A stretch of 64,000 bases of DNA from Perilla frutescens (lineage: Eukaryota > Streptophyta > Magnoliopsida > Lamiales > Lamiaceae). The number at the start of each line of letters is the position of its first letter. The stretch's first letter is position 1. The position numbers and the translations under genes were made by a program. Where the stretch lies: positions 44,385,588 through 44,449,587 of the forward strand of contig BRKX01000018.1 in the NCBI GenBank assembly GCA_026008535.1, read 5' to 3'. Under the pieces are notes generated by a model. That model saw nothing but the letters and a program-made list of their open reading frames with translations. It was not told where the DNA came from and made no database searches. Shown here one piece after another: positions 45,995-58,328 of the stretch.

Positions 45995-47065
45995 TACTTT
46001 AACACTACAATTAAATAAAAGACACCACGATTTCATATTCTTCTCCCAATGCGTAGTTAGTGTGTTTACATGACAAACAATTATAAAAATAAATAAATTA
46101 GATTAATGGTAAAATTAATTTGGCTAAAATTGAGAAATATATATACCTATTTATTTCAAATTCATGGTTAGAAGTTTTGATTTGTGGTAGCAAACTGAAA
46201 AATGAAATAAAAATCTTCAATACGCATTTGTCGGTGCCTGCGAGTTGAAAAATAATATCAATTTCCATAATTTTGTTATTAAATAGATAATGATTCTTTT
46301 TCTCAAAATTTCATATTGTAATACTAAACTGAAAAAATTGAATCCTACGAAAAAGAAAATAAAAATAAAAATATCAGCAAAACTATTTTAACAAAGAAAG
46401 AAAAGAAAAAAAAAACTCTTAAAGCTTTGGAAAAATGGAATACAATGCGAAAATCATAATAAATCACATTCTTATTTATAGAGGAACTGACTTATTTTTT
46501 TTCTTTTTATTAAATATACATTGAGTCCAATACTTATGGTAATTTAATTTGCTTGAAATCAAATAATATAAAATTATTACCGAAAATATTACTCAGAAAT
46601 AAGGAAGATTATATCCTTCCTAAAAATAATAATAAGGAAGATTCTAGTAGTATTTATTGATATACATTGATTTGCAATTTATTTTTATGGAAAAGTCCCA
46701 AATCAATCTTTAACATTTTCTAATCTATTAACAGCAAAATTTCGAATTAGTTTGGATTTTAAAGTCAACTATATTAACTTAAGGAAAATGCCTAAATACT
46801 AATTAATCATCAATCTAGATAGCATTACATATTATATATAATCTATTCCGTCAATCCATTATGGATATTTAAATAAGTTTTAATTTAATTATGAAGATGA
46901 ATGAAAACAGATTAACGTTTTTCTCGAATAGCTAGCTAATTAACCTAATATAATTATCCGTAAATCCGACCTTCTATATTTACCTGCCGAGATTATATCT
47001 ATTAAATAATATACATATTTAGTTAATTAGTTAATAATAATTATACTACATTCTAACATATAGAA
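45995..47065. other. AT-rich intergenic DNA
   Basis: No coding, RNA or repeat structure was recognised beyond simple AT-rich runs. Confidence 0.5.
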
Positions 47066-47484
47066 TCTATATATTATCTAAAAGTAAGATAGTTATTGGA
47101 AATAGAAATAATAATTTTTCCCGCCCAAATCACTATTCCTAATTGAGCAGCTAATATTTTCTCTTAATATATAGATTACATATGTATAATTTAGTGATAT
47201 ATATTAGGAAAGATAACTTTCATTATATATATACATAGACAACATATCTATTTATACTAATTGAGAAACTAATATTTTCTCTTAATATATAGATTACGTA
47301 CATATAATATTAGTGATAGATATTAGGATAGATAAATTTCATTATATATATACATAGACACCATATCTATTTATATTAGGAATTAATATATGAATATTAA
47401 TATTAGAGATGAACAACTCTCAGCCGTGAAATATTAATATTAATATTAGGAATTTGTGTATATATTTATATTATATATGGATAA

Positions 47485-47895
47485 ATTTGATTAGGGGTAT
47501 TATCAGATTTTAGCCCGACCTTTCAAGTAATTCACAAAAATGTCCTGAACTTTTATAAATATCAATTTAATACCTGACCTTTTGAATTTATAACAAATCT
47601 AACTTGGAATTAATTTTCGGGCTTTTAATCCCCAACGTATATCTTTTTACATATGGTCTGGAGTAAAATATAATTTTATTTGATCAATTGGCGTGACACA
47701 AGTATTTTCCACGTCAATAAAAAAATTCGAAAAAATGATATACGATGGCAACTAAAAGCTCAAAAATTAATTTCAGGCTAGATTTGTTGTATATTCAAAA
47801 GGTCATGTATTAAATTGTTATTTATAAAAGTTCAGGATATTTTTGTGAATTACTTGAAAGGTCGGGCTAAAATCTAATAATACCCCATTTGATTA
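47485..47895. mobile_element. Long-TIR MITE, 393 bp, TSD ATTTGATTA
   Basis: Element 47494-47886 is flanked by ATTTGATTA. Its ends, GGGGTATTATCAGATTTTAG and the inverse, pair for about 110 bp with few mismatches, including TTCAAGTAATTCACAAAAAT. The 9-bp TSD suggests a Mutator relative. It could fold into a long hairpin if transcribed. Confidence 0.9.
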
Positions 47896-48489
47896 TATAT
47901 AGACACACCATATCTATTTATATTAGGAATTAATATATAAAATATTAAAAAAATATTAAATGAGAATGGTATCTAAAACTTAATATTGGGTTGATGATAT
48001 ATAAATCACATATAATGAACCTAATCTAATTAAATATTCCCCTTAAAAATTCTACTGATAATACACGCACTTCATGAAATGAATTTTTTTAATTCATTTA
48101 TAAAATCTGCAATATCTGAATGTGAATGTTGTATAATCATCTCCACATTAATAAGATATTCCCCGCAACATTATCTAATGATATCTATTAATCTACTAAT
48201 GATATGTATAATGTATAATATAATATATATGAATATATCCTCATTAATTTTCACACGTTAAAGATATATTATCACATATATTTTTGAGATTTGTGTGCAT
48301 ATATAAACCATATATAATGGAATAAATCCAATTCATCAAAAAATTCAATTCATACCATAAATATTTTTCTCCGTACGATTTTATAAATAAATCCGTATGC
48401 TACGCATACAAATCAAACGCTCTATTGCATTTTACAAGAAATTAATTCATTCCAAATCATAACTTCGTGTCTCCATTTTTAAGTTTAGT

Positions 48490-48876
48490 TGAGAGGGTTA
48501 GGGAAACCGGCCATTCCATATATGAATTGATATTGAAACTTAGGTTGTTCGTGTGTACGAACAACCACCGTATGGAAGATCGCATGTTAAACCAACTCTC
48601 GAGATAATTCTCTATGATCGTGTCGGTGACCATATACACGGTACCATGAGGAAGTCAGATCTTGAGCGGTTTAATATCGAATTTGTGGAAGGCGGTTTAT
48701 ACGCTTTTCAATTTTTCGATATACAAGATAATAGGATGAATATAGAACAACCCAACATTTGTTCAAATTCATTTCTTCTTCCTATACGAAAGTTATCCCC
48801 ATCGTGGATGAAGGTTTTCCACACTAAATGTTCCAATTTTGAGATTTCACATCTTTACAAGAGTTGGTCCATTTGA
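48490..48876 (+). pseudogene. RPA-like OB-fold fragment in Helitron
   Basis: The frame at 48553-48876 gives LEIILYDRVGDHIHGTM, then RFNIEFVEGGLYAFQFFDIQ. It aligns by eye with exon 2 of the RPA-like gene at 20334-20603 (GDRIHATI...IEGELYAVKDFVV). Upstream coding is out of frame and no later domains are seen. It is a fragment, probably of an RPA70-like OB-fold. Confidence 0.65.
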
Positions 48877-49284
48877 TGAGGGTTTGCTTTTTGATATTAA
48901 CTACACTTAATATTAAAATTTCAGTTTATATTGTTTATATTTTTTTGTTTTACTAATATATATAATTTTTTATTATAACATACATTATTGGAAAAGTTGA
49001 AAAGTACTCTGAACCCCGAGAAATACAACGTAACGGACGTCGTACCAATTCATGATTTATATTGAAGATGTAAATTATACTTCAATTCATGATTTATATT
49101 TTACACTATGCATGAGTTTTGTTTCAGTACGATAATTGAAGCAGTATTTTTTTTTTATTGTGATCATATTTTAATAAAATTTTAAATGTGTACCCCACTC
49201 TCTGTGCATCGCACGGGTGCAATACTAGTGTAGTATAAAATTATAATATAGAATATATGTATGTTTCCATTTTCGGTAAGTACA

Positions 49285-49345
49285 AATAGGCGGGAGAAGG
49301 CTAAGTTACTATTAAAGGAACAACTATTTGCTTTTTTTTTTTATC
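49285..49345 (-). mobile_element. Reversed Helitron 5'-end fragment
   Basis: On the minus strand GCAAATAGTTGTTCCTTTAA and TAGTAACTTAG match the start of the Helitron at 50473 (GCAAATAGTAATTCCTTTAA). The terminal bases are replaced by the T-rich edge of the SINE-like repeat. Confidence 0.6.
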
Positions 49346-49498
49346 AGGGGTAATCCGCAACCGCTACCGAGGTGCACACTGGGTAAACCCCGCCCCTGTG
49401 TAGTAACCTACAAACCACACATGAGAGATTAACCACACTTGACAAGTCAGGTGTGATAGACTCACACCTAGTGGTGTTGGTGATAGCCTACAAATATA
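49329..49498 (-). mobile_element. 5'-truncated SINE-like repeat
   Basis: A T run at the left edge is followed by GTAATCCGCAACCGCTACCG and GGGTAAACCCCGCCCC. Read on the minus strand this gives GGGGCGGGGTTTACCCAGTG, then GGTTGCGGATTACC and a poly(A) tail, like the 3' part of plant tRNA-derived SINEs (from memory of such repeats). Box A and B are not visible, so it is truncated. Confidence 0.5.
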
Positions 49499-49601
49499 GT
49501 CTGCGTATCCTTGTTTGTCATTATTTTCAGCAAGGGTAATATAGGAATTCGACTATAATTGAGGAGTTAGAAGTCTTTTCTTCTCATCTCCTCCAACTTA
49601 G

Positions 49602-49609
49602 TATAAAAG
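49602..49609 (+). promoter_or_regulatory. TATA box of the naphthoate synthase gene
   Basis: TATAAAAG lies 118 bp upstream of the ATG, a plausible distance for a core promoter with an approximately 90-nt leader. A Helitron end and the SINE-like repeat lie only about 100-400 bp upstream, so the promoter region is short. Confidence 0.55.
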
Positions 49610-49726
49610 TAGCAGTGAGGCCAACATAATTGGAAATATATATCCAAGCACACTAGCTACTAATAACTACGAGTTTCCCAACCCAACCCAGGAATTAGCG
49701 ATTCCATTCCTTCATTTTCCGATACG

Positions 49727-50922
49727 ATGGCAGTTGGAATTACAAACAAGGATATGCAGACTATCAACAGGAGAATGGCCTCTGTTGCCAGTCATCTCGT
49801 TCCGACTCAATCTCGGAACGGGAATGATAACATCGCCTTATCCGATTGCAGCTTTGGAATGGACGATACCTACCACCGCGTCCACGGTGAAGTCCCCACT
49901 TACATTCCTCAATGGAAGCCGGCCGTCGCTGATTCCAGCAACCCCTTCGTCGATATCATCTATGAAAAAGCTGAAGGCATTGCTAAGGTAACGTTTCTTT
50001 ACTAAAACTTTCTAAATAATGTTTATTGTCCATTTTTTTTTTATCTTTGAATGATTGGAATTGGATTGTGTCTTTTGTTTTAAGTATATTAAAATTTTGT
50101 GTTTTCATTGAAAAATAGATAACTATAAATAGGCCGGAGAGGAGAAATGCCTTCCGACCTCAAACAGTGAAGGAGCTAATGCACGCGTTCAATGATGCTA
50201 GAGATGATAACGCTATCGGAGTTATCATTTTCACTGGAAAGGTAAATTATTTCTTAATTCACCATTACATTTGCCTTAGTTAATTGATTACCGATTTTGA
50301 TTTTACTTTGTTGCTCATATACGTAACAAAAAAAGGCTCCAATTTTCCTGCCCAAAAAAATGAAGCTGATTTATATTTATTTTAATAGTGGGGTTAATTC
50401 CTCCAACAAAAAATAATAATACTTTGATACAAAAAAAAACATATAATGGGTTTTACAATCTTTATCTTTATATCTATAAAAGCAAATAGTAATTCCTTTA
50501 ATAGTAACTTAGCTTTTTCCCGTCAAAATCACTTACTACATTTAGTAACTTTATTTTTATATACCAATTAAATTGCATATTAATTAATTAATCAATCATT
50601 TACATATACATCTTAATATATAAAAGTAAAGCAAGGCAATTTCTTACGAATATAATATAACATTATTATATATCATATATAATAATTTACGTATATAATA
50701 TATAATTTAACTAATATCTATATCACCATTTATCTAATCTAATAACACAAATACTATAATAATATAATACCTTATTTTAAAACCAATTTAACAATAGAAT
50801 ATGTACATATAACTATGATGTTTAATGTATAAGTTTCTTTTTATAATCAATATATAATATAATATAATATATAATCTACATAATAATCAATATCTATAAA
50901 AGTTCTTTTATATATACAAATC

Positions 50923-50989
<67 letters not shown>

Positions 50990-53900
50990 CCAAGTTTATT
51001 AAGAACGCTCAATCTGCTTAAATATTAATTTCCACTATAATAATTGGCATATGTCCAATTCAATGCCCACCAAACACTCCAAATTAACTTATATCATTAT
51101 TATTTAATTTTTCTAATTTTTAAGCACAAAATGTCCGTTATATGTATGTTTGTGGAGTAATATTTGTTAGTTTCACAATTAACCAAAGCTTGTTACACGT
51201 TTTTCTTATTTGTCAACATATAAATTTTATAATTTCCTAATTTATAACCTTACATTCATCTATAAATAGTTGCATTCTAACGACACTTACATCCTGCAAC
51301 ACGCCTCTTTCCAAAGTCATATGTTTATTTTTTGTTCGTTCGTTTCTTTGTATATATGGTGACTAATTTTTTATTTTTCATATTATAGGTTTATATAGAA
51401 AAATCACGACCCTACTCCATCAAATTGACATTTTTAAGAAGCATTAAATTATGATAAATTATATATATATATATATACATATAAGTCAAAGTAGTCACCA
51501 ATAGAGTATGTATTGATATAAGTTAGATTTCTCTTCCCCTTCACATAAATTACCGATTATTGTTAGTTTCAGATTGATAATAAATCTAATGTTTACGTGA
51601 TAGAACATTAAATATTTGTGTATGTGCAGATTTTTCTTTTCATTTCTCTATTGGATTCTTATTATATATATATATATAATTAAAACTAAAATTATATATT
51701 ATAAATTAAAAAATATAAATATATAAAAAAAATTCAAATAAATATATTTAATTTTGAAATTTTAATTTTAAAATTTAAATATATCAAACCTAAACCTTAA
51801 ATATGAAATCTAATACATTGAATATTTTGTAAAAAAGTTATCCCACATTGATGAACTAACAAATATTGGTTTGAATAAACAAACTATAAATTGTAAGGCC
51901 AAACAATAGTCTTTCAATATTTTTCGATCTTTGATTTGAGATCAAGTGTGATATTTTGATATTTGATTTATAATTTATTATATTATCAGTTTAATATTAA
52001 ATTCTAAATATATTTGAAATTTTAAATTTATAAAATTTAATTATTTTAAAATTAAAATTTTAAGTTAAATATATTAAAAAGTTCAAATATACATTTTAAA
52101 AATATTAATTTGAATTTTTTCCTTTTAGTTTTATTAAATATATTTAAAAATCAAAACCCACATCCAAAATTTTAAATTAAATATTTTTTTTAAATTAAAT
52201 GTATTAGTTCATCTTATCAATTTAATGTTAGATATTTTTTAAATTTATCTAATATCAAAGAATCGACATATATTCTTGTGCACGAACAATCTATAAATCG
52301 TGAGGCTCAATCTTTCAACCTTTCTCATTATTATGTTGAGATCACATGTAATATTTAAAATTTATTTTTAGGAAATATGTGCAAATACGTCCTTAATTTA
52401 ATATGTTTTAAATTTTTTAATCTAATTAAATATATTAAAAAAATTAAAGATCCACATCTAAAATCTTCATAGATATTTTACTTGATTTTTTAATAATACA
52501 CACACACACACACAGATATATATATATATATATTACCACTTGTCATTTGTAATTTTTATTTTGTAGATTTGTGAAATTCTAAACTTGTATATCAATCATC
52601 ACGATCAGAATATTTGATTTTTTATAGGTGAGTTAATAAAGTTACATGTAATGATATATAACAATCCATTTTAGTTGCTCAGCTTGGCGTTTTTATTTTT
52701 TCATTATATATTGTTATGTACTGCTATTTACATATTAAATTTTTATTTTCCTTACATCTCATATCGGTTGTATAATGAAAATTGAGATGTAGGTTGTTGT
52801 ATAAAAGCTCAAATTAAATTTTTAATAGTTTATATATCCCACATCGGTTGTAAATTGACAAATTGGAATGTGAGTTGTTCTATAAAAGAGTGGGTAATCT
52901 TGAATTGAAATTTAAATCTCAAATTACTTCTGTAACTTTTTTCGATTTTTCCTATATCCCACATTGACTGTAGATTGAATAATTGGGATATAAGTTCTAT
53001 AAAATAGTGAAAAATCTCAAAGTTTTTATTTAGTCATATTTTGAACCAAAAAATTCAAATAAAGAATGATAAAAATTGATCGGTGCCTAATTGGTTGATT
53101 AATGATCGATTTGCCGTCGAGATTTCCTGGGTGATTAGGATTTGACCTGCCCGATTTTACACCCGACTTGGGTATTTCTGGCCAAGCCGATTTCTACAAC
53201 TCTAAAAAATACACAAATAATTTATAATTTAATCAATCAATTCATATATTTACATACTAAATTCAAGATTGAATATAATTTTATTATTTTTATAAATATT
53301 TTTAATAACATTCACTCCCTCACGTGCATCGCACATGTGTTACTAGTATTTAATATGATCATTTGGCTGGACTTTTTATTTTTAATAAAGGGCCCAACTA
53401 GTGCATGAATTTTATGATATTATTAAACCTAGCTAATTAACTCCTACCAAATGGACTTCTAATTCCTCAAGCATAGAGATAAAGTCCTTAATTTTGGAAT
53501 AAATTCTTGAACTGTGTACGGAATAAAGATGATTGACCTTAACGATACTTCTATTTTATAAAGGCATTTTTAAATATTTAATAACATATTCTCAGAAAAA
53601 AATAATAATAACATCTTATAAATTGTCGGGGATTTTATAAAAAGCATTTTATGAGATAAAGTCCTTAATTTTCATGTCTTCTAGCTAGCTTTTGATTGTA
53701 CGTTGATGCAGGGTACAAAGGCATTTTGCAGTGGCGGTGATCAATCACTCAAAGGAGAGGAAGGTTACGTTGATTACGATAGTTTAGGTCGACTAAATGT
53801 TTCAGATTTGCAGGTATATTTTATTCCCAAAAATAAAAGAGAAAAATGTTGAAGCGATGCATATGCAAACAATTGTGTGTTATGTGTTCCAACTTTAACA

Positions 53901-54876
53901 TTTTTTCCGAAAAATCTTTATCCATCAATGCAGGCGCAAATTCGTCGTCTTCCCAAACCAGTGATTGCTATGGTAAAACTTTTTTTACATAATTATATTG
54001 CCTGTTACATAATAGTTTAATTAGTTCATGTAACTAATTTCGTCATTTATTTTTGGTTGTCATGAAAAAAGGTTGCAGGGTATGCGGTTGGGGGTGGGCA
54101 CGTGCTTCACATGGTCTGTGATTTAACAATTGCAGCAGATAATGCAATTTTTGGCCAAACAGGGCCGAAGGTAGTCTCTATCACACATTTAAAAATGGAA
54201 TAAAATTTGTGTTATAAAACTATGTTTGAGATCACATTACTTTTCCTCAGATTGGAAGGTTTGATGCTGGGTATGGGGCTTCCGTAATGGATCGTTTGGT
54301 AGGTTTCAATTTGTGCACAAAAAAATGTTTCAAAACCCATCAGACGATACTCATATGTTTGTGGACAGGTTGGTCCAAAACGAGCACGCGAAATGTGGTT
54401 CATGGCAAGGTTCTACAATGCTGCTGAAGCAGACAAAATGGGGCTTGTCAACACCGTCGTTCCTGTAAGTTCTTTTGCAACGGCATTGAACAATATATTC
54501 CTGGTGCTTCAAATATTAATTAATTAGTTATATATTGAAATCATGTCTATGTTTGTAAGTTGGAGAAATTGGAGGAGGAGACAGTTAAGTGGTGTAGAGA
54601 GATCCTGAGGAATAGCCTCATGGAGGTTCGTCTTACTAAATTCGCTCTTAATGTCGTTGGATGATGGCCATTCCGGACTTCAGGTCGTGTTTCATCTCGT
54701 ATTTCATAATAGAACATGATTTAGGCAATACCTGCGTACTGATTTCTTTTCACTTTCAGTAAATCGGCGGAGATGCAACGCTTTTGTTCTATGGAACTGA
54801 GGAAGGTACTGAGGGGAAGAACGCCTACTTGGAGCGTAGGAAACCCGATTTCTTGAGATTTCCCCGTCTTCCTTGA
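49727..54876 (+). CDS. MENB: 1,4-dihydroxy-2-naphthoyl-CoA synthase (MenB/NS), 3' end disrupted
   Basis: This crotonase-fold enzyme closes the second ring in phylloquinone synthesis and is peroxisomal in plants. Exons by splice consensus: 49727-49987, 50119-50241, 53712-53813, 53934-53972, 54072-54170, 54251-54298, 54369-54464, 54560-54683, 54760-54876. Motifs: PTS2-like RMASVASHL near the N-terminus (R-x6-H-L; commonest forms have L, I or Q second), INRPERRNAFRPQTV, oxyanion-loop CSGGDQ, VAGYAVGGGH, FGQTGPK and C-terminal GGDATLLFYGTEE ending FPRLP. Exon 8 is 124 nt where 123 is expected: an extra G near 54659 yields TGA at 54662-54664. Exon 9 begins TAA at 54760-54762 if the TTTCAG acceptor is used. 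The product would lose about 50 conserved residues. Identity is very likely; function is doubtful unless these are sequence errors. Confidence 0.85.
50923..50988. repeat. (AAT)n microsatellite
   Basis: About 22 trinucleotide repeats inside the Helitron. Confidence 0.95.
52756..53006 (+). promoter_or_regulatory. Three USE-plus-TATA promoter-like units
   Basis: ATCTCATATCG (52756), ATCCCACATCG (52836) and ATCCCACATTG (52956) are each followed by TATAAAA after 33, 34 and 31 bp. The second is a perfect match to the plant snRNA upstream sequence element RTCCCACATCG, and 33-34 bp is the Pol II snRNA-gene spacing. No snRNA-like sequence follows. They may be decayed promoters in a repeat or coincidence of a tandem repeat. 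Confidence 0.45.
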
Positions 54877-55023
54877 GTTTTACTTAGTTTATCTTATGTA
54901 TACACGGTTATGTTCACTGATGTTGAGAATTAATCAAATAATGTGTTTCTGGGGAAAGAATAAATATGTTAGGAGACAAAGCTAATAATTTCATGTCTTC
55001 TTGTTTGAACTTTGTGGAACTTC
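54877..55023. other. 3' flank of the naphthoate synthase gene
   Basis: Probable 3' UTR: AT-rich, with AATAAAT at about 54959-54965 as a possible polyadenylation signal. A Copia LTR begins right after it. Confidence 0.4.
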
Positions 55024-56219
55024 TGTTAGGATTGTATACTAGAAGCTTGTCTTTGTATACTATTAACAATGGTTTTGATGATATAGATTGATTATTACTG
55101 CAGTCACTGTTTGTGCATCTATTTACTTTGTTATTCATTTATATATGCATGTTTCCTTATACTTGCATTATAGATGATATGGTGTGGGTAAACACACAGT
55201 GAAGATCATATCATCGGGTTCCTTGCAAAGTATTAAAAGGCTCATAGTTTAGATGATCCTGAACCAACCATTGTATACTGTAGAATAATCTGATAATTAG
55301 TTTATCTCGACTAACTGATTATTCTGATACACTGACTTATGTATTGAGGAAGATTGCGACAGAATACTATTCTCTAGTCTGACCCTAAAGGGAGAGAATA
55401 AAGATCCACAGAGTTCGGATTCTTAAGCCTTACACAGTGACGGACATGTGCGTGTTATGATTATTGCTTTGATTTATCAATGGGTGAGATTCTTGATAGA
55501 GTCAATAATCTCGATATTTTGGGCAGTAACATATTCACACATACGGGTCGTGCACTGTGTTAGGTCACCATGTCCGGTGCGCCAGGTTGATGATGTCCCC
55601 TTGAGTAAACACAAGTACATGTGAAACCCTGCAGGTGGAATTTATTCCATACATGGTAAAGCTTGTGTGGTACTGCTGTAGGAATGGAAGAATTAATTAA
55701 TTATAGCTGTCAGAGCTTACATAATTAATTAATAGACATTATATCTTAAACATGGGGAATTGCTGGACTAAAGAAGAATGCATTGAATAAAATGTATTAA
55801 ATTGGTAGGTCAGTGTTATTTCTTTAGTGGAATAAAAATAACACTTAATTTATTTAATTATATCCTAGTAATGGGATATTGGATTTTAAATAAATTAGTG
55901 GGCTAATTTAATATTCTTCTAGATCCCTACTATGGCCTAAATAATACCTTAATGGATTGTGGGAATGGAATAAGTGGAGAGGCCCAAACCCATCAGGGTT
56001 AGGGGACACAGTACACGCCTCCCTCAGTATTAATAGGGGGAGGAGGCGTGTATTATGCAGAACACGAGCAGCCCTTCTCAGTCACACTTAATTCCCTAGG
56101 TTATCCATACAGTTTAGTAGCTTGTAGCCCACTCTACATCTAAACGGGTATTGGAAATACAGTAGAAGGTCGAGGAGTATCAATGCAGCTCTACCAGGCG
56201 TCGATTACAGTGAAGGAAA
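55024..56219 (+). mobile_element. Copia LTR, 3'-truncated, related to 959-2398
   Basis: Starts TGTTAGGATTGTATACTAGA. It parallels the LTR at 959 through GATGATATGGTGTGGG, GTGAAACCCTGCAGGTGGAA and AATATTCTTCTAGATCCCT, up to about 56215. The last 180 bp of the full LTR are missing and no TSD was found, so it is a truncated copy lying about 150 bp downstream of the gene's last exon. Confidence 0.8.
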
Positions 56220-56249
56220 GGCCAAGCTCTAAAAGAAAAGAACTAAAAA

Positions 56250-56470
56250 TAAATTACAACTCAAATAGAAATTACCAACTATGAAATAAAACTTGAAAGG
56301 AATGTTCCAAAAATAAAATATGACTCTAAAGGAAGTTACCAACTAAAGAATTATACTAGAAGGAAATTACCAAAAATAAGAAAAGGCTCACAAGGTAATT
56401 ACCAACTATAGAGTAGTACTAAAAGGAAATTACCAAAATTAAAACAAGACTCAATTGGAAACAGAATGAA
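56250..56470. repeat. Tandem repeat of about 65 bp (GGAAATTACCAA)
   Basis: Three degenerate units, each with AATTACCAACTA and a second GGAAATTACCAAAA-like half plus ACTCAA/GCTCACAAG. It lies just after the LTR break. Confidence 0.7.
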
Positions 56471-56695
56471 TATACCTCTTTTTTTAAAAAAAAAAATTGG
56501 ATTTTTTTTATATCGGAATAGTTTTTTTTCGGTTTTCCTTTTTTTTGACCGATTTTTTTTCAATGTACTCTAGCTATTACAACTCAAAAGACACGTAAGA
56601 AAATAAACGACACGTACGATGACACATAGGATAAGACTTGACACGTCAGATTGAACCACGACCAACAGAGCTGACGTGGCTCTGATGTCAAAATA

Positions 56696-57905
56696 TGGTA
56701 CGACCCAGACAATTAATCTAGGATGAATAAAAGACATAGCGGAAGACTTTAAGAATCGAAACACGTCAACTAATGAAGGGCTTCAATCCGACTCAATAAA
56801 AATAACTGAAATACGACTGATCTAGACAACTAGAATACGTAGACAATGACACAAACTATGTAACACAATACCAAAATAACAAGGGCTGAAAGGGGGGAAA
56901 TATGGGCTGGAATTAGGGTAGGAATCGTGTGTGTGAAGGCTTGTGAAGAAGGGTTTGGAGTAGGTAGGATATGTTAAAGATTGAACGAACTTACGGATTG
57001 AATTGGATGGGAAAGTTCTTGATCTTGTGGCTGAATAGGCGGCGGACGATGGTGATGATGTTTGACGTCGAGGGCGTTGTTGTTTGATGAAGTTGTGGTG
57101 AATCACAACTCGATAGCCTCCTTGAATCTCGAACGTATCGAATGTTCAAATCTCCGAGTTGATCTTCATGTAGTGAATACTGGTTAATCCCTCAAATAGA
57201 TTAAGCAATACCCTTGAGTAAGACTTAAAGTTGCTAGGCTCTAAGAATATTGTTTTGTATCTAAAACAACAAACGATTATGAGATTGGTTGAGACACAAT
57301 TGTATGCAAATAGCAAAATTCTTCAATAATGTTTAAAATATCAATGCTACATGGTTCTCCTATTTATAGGCCTAAGGGGGGATGGAAATATGCATCAAAA
57401 AAGGCCTAAAAACTTATCCAAAAGGGATCTCTAACTATACTAGGAAGTTCCCTAAACTAGAATTCTATTCAAGGTAGGAAATTGCCTTAAATACAATTCT
57501 AGTCAAACCTAATTAATTATGCACGAAAATTACATAAGTAAAATAGATAAAATTTGATCTAATTAATTAAATACCATAGTTTAAATTAATACTATAGTCT
57601 AATTAATTAGATAGGGCCGAAAAAACTCTATGCATGTAATTTGAACGTGAACTCGGCCATGCACGTTGAACTTGACACGATCATCATCTTCATATATTAT
57701 TCTTCAAACCTTGATCTTCAATCTTTAATTATTAACAAAGTAACAATATTTGGGGTGCTCTCAACTCCTTTGTCTTCTTCGAACTTCTTACATACAAATG
57801 CTTGGAAAAATCCTTGCAATTGTACTGCTCAAAGTCGTGTAAATGGACCACGTATCTGCAGCTCTGAATTAAGTTCTTCAAGGCTTTTCGTGGACGAATC
57901 TAGAT
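56696..57905 (-). repeat. Dispersed 1.2-kb repeat, copy B
   Basis: Same family as 27545-28740. On the minus strand it has a TATA-like CTATAAATAGGAG. Its left border, read on the minus strand, is followed by TTGACATCAGAGCC, resembling a methionine-tRNA primer site, which favours an LTR of a minus-oriented retrotransposon. The right boundary is approximate. Confidence 0.6.
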
Positions 57906-58328
57906 GATACGCTGCGGAAGACTTAGGACTTGAAACATGTCAGCGGAATCAAGGGATCAATCCGACAACTAAACTACTCAAAAGTACTCGAACAAAGCAA
58001 AGAAATAAGACACAACTCGGTTCAATCTTTAATTATTAACAAAGTAACAATCTTTGGGGTGCTCTCAACTCCTTTGTCTTCTTCGAACTTCTTACATACA
58101 AATGCTTGGAAAAATCCTTGCAATTGTACTGCTCAAAGTCGTGTAAATGGACCACGTATCTGCAGCTCTGAATTAAGTTCTTCAAGGCTTTTCGTGGACG
58201 AATCTAGATGATACGCTGCGGAAGACTTAGGACTTGAAACATGTCAGCGGAATCAAGGGATCAATCCGACAACTAAACTACTCAAAAGTACTCGAACAAA
58301 GCAAAGAAATAAGACACAACTCGGTTCA
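57721..58328. repeat. 304-bp tandem duplication
   Basis: 57721-58024 and 58025-58328 are nearly identical (one difference noticed, CAATATTTGG against CAATCTTTGG). The junction falls at TTCA, and the unit spans the border of copies B and C. The reading frames at 57641-57907 and 57930-58211 are translations of this duplicate, not genes. Confidence 0.95.

Larger units (their letters stand above)
47066..49228 (+). mobile_element. Helitron with RPA-like exon
   Basis: It starts TCTATATATTATCTAAAAGT after A and ends CTAG at 49225-49228 before T, with hairpin GTGCATCGCAC (49204-49214) inside the end. It includes a 126-bp tandem pair (about 47137-47390), a nested MITE and a broken RPA-like exon. No Rep-helicase is present, so it is non-autonomous. 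Confidence 0.7.
50473..53346 (+). mobile_element. Helitron in intron 2 of the naphthoate synthase gene
   Basis: It begins TCTATAAAAGCAAATAG after A and ends CTAG at 53343-53346 before T, with GTGCATCGCAC at 53324-53334 just inside. It is non-coding. Removing it would shrink intron 2 from 3470 to about 600 bp. Internal AT-rich blocks match, inverted, the decayed Helitron at 38473-40436. Confidence 0.7.

Noticed and set aside
57641..58211. Two nearly identical 88-93-residue frames
   Set aside because: They are translations of the 304-bp tandem duplication in a non-coding repeat.
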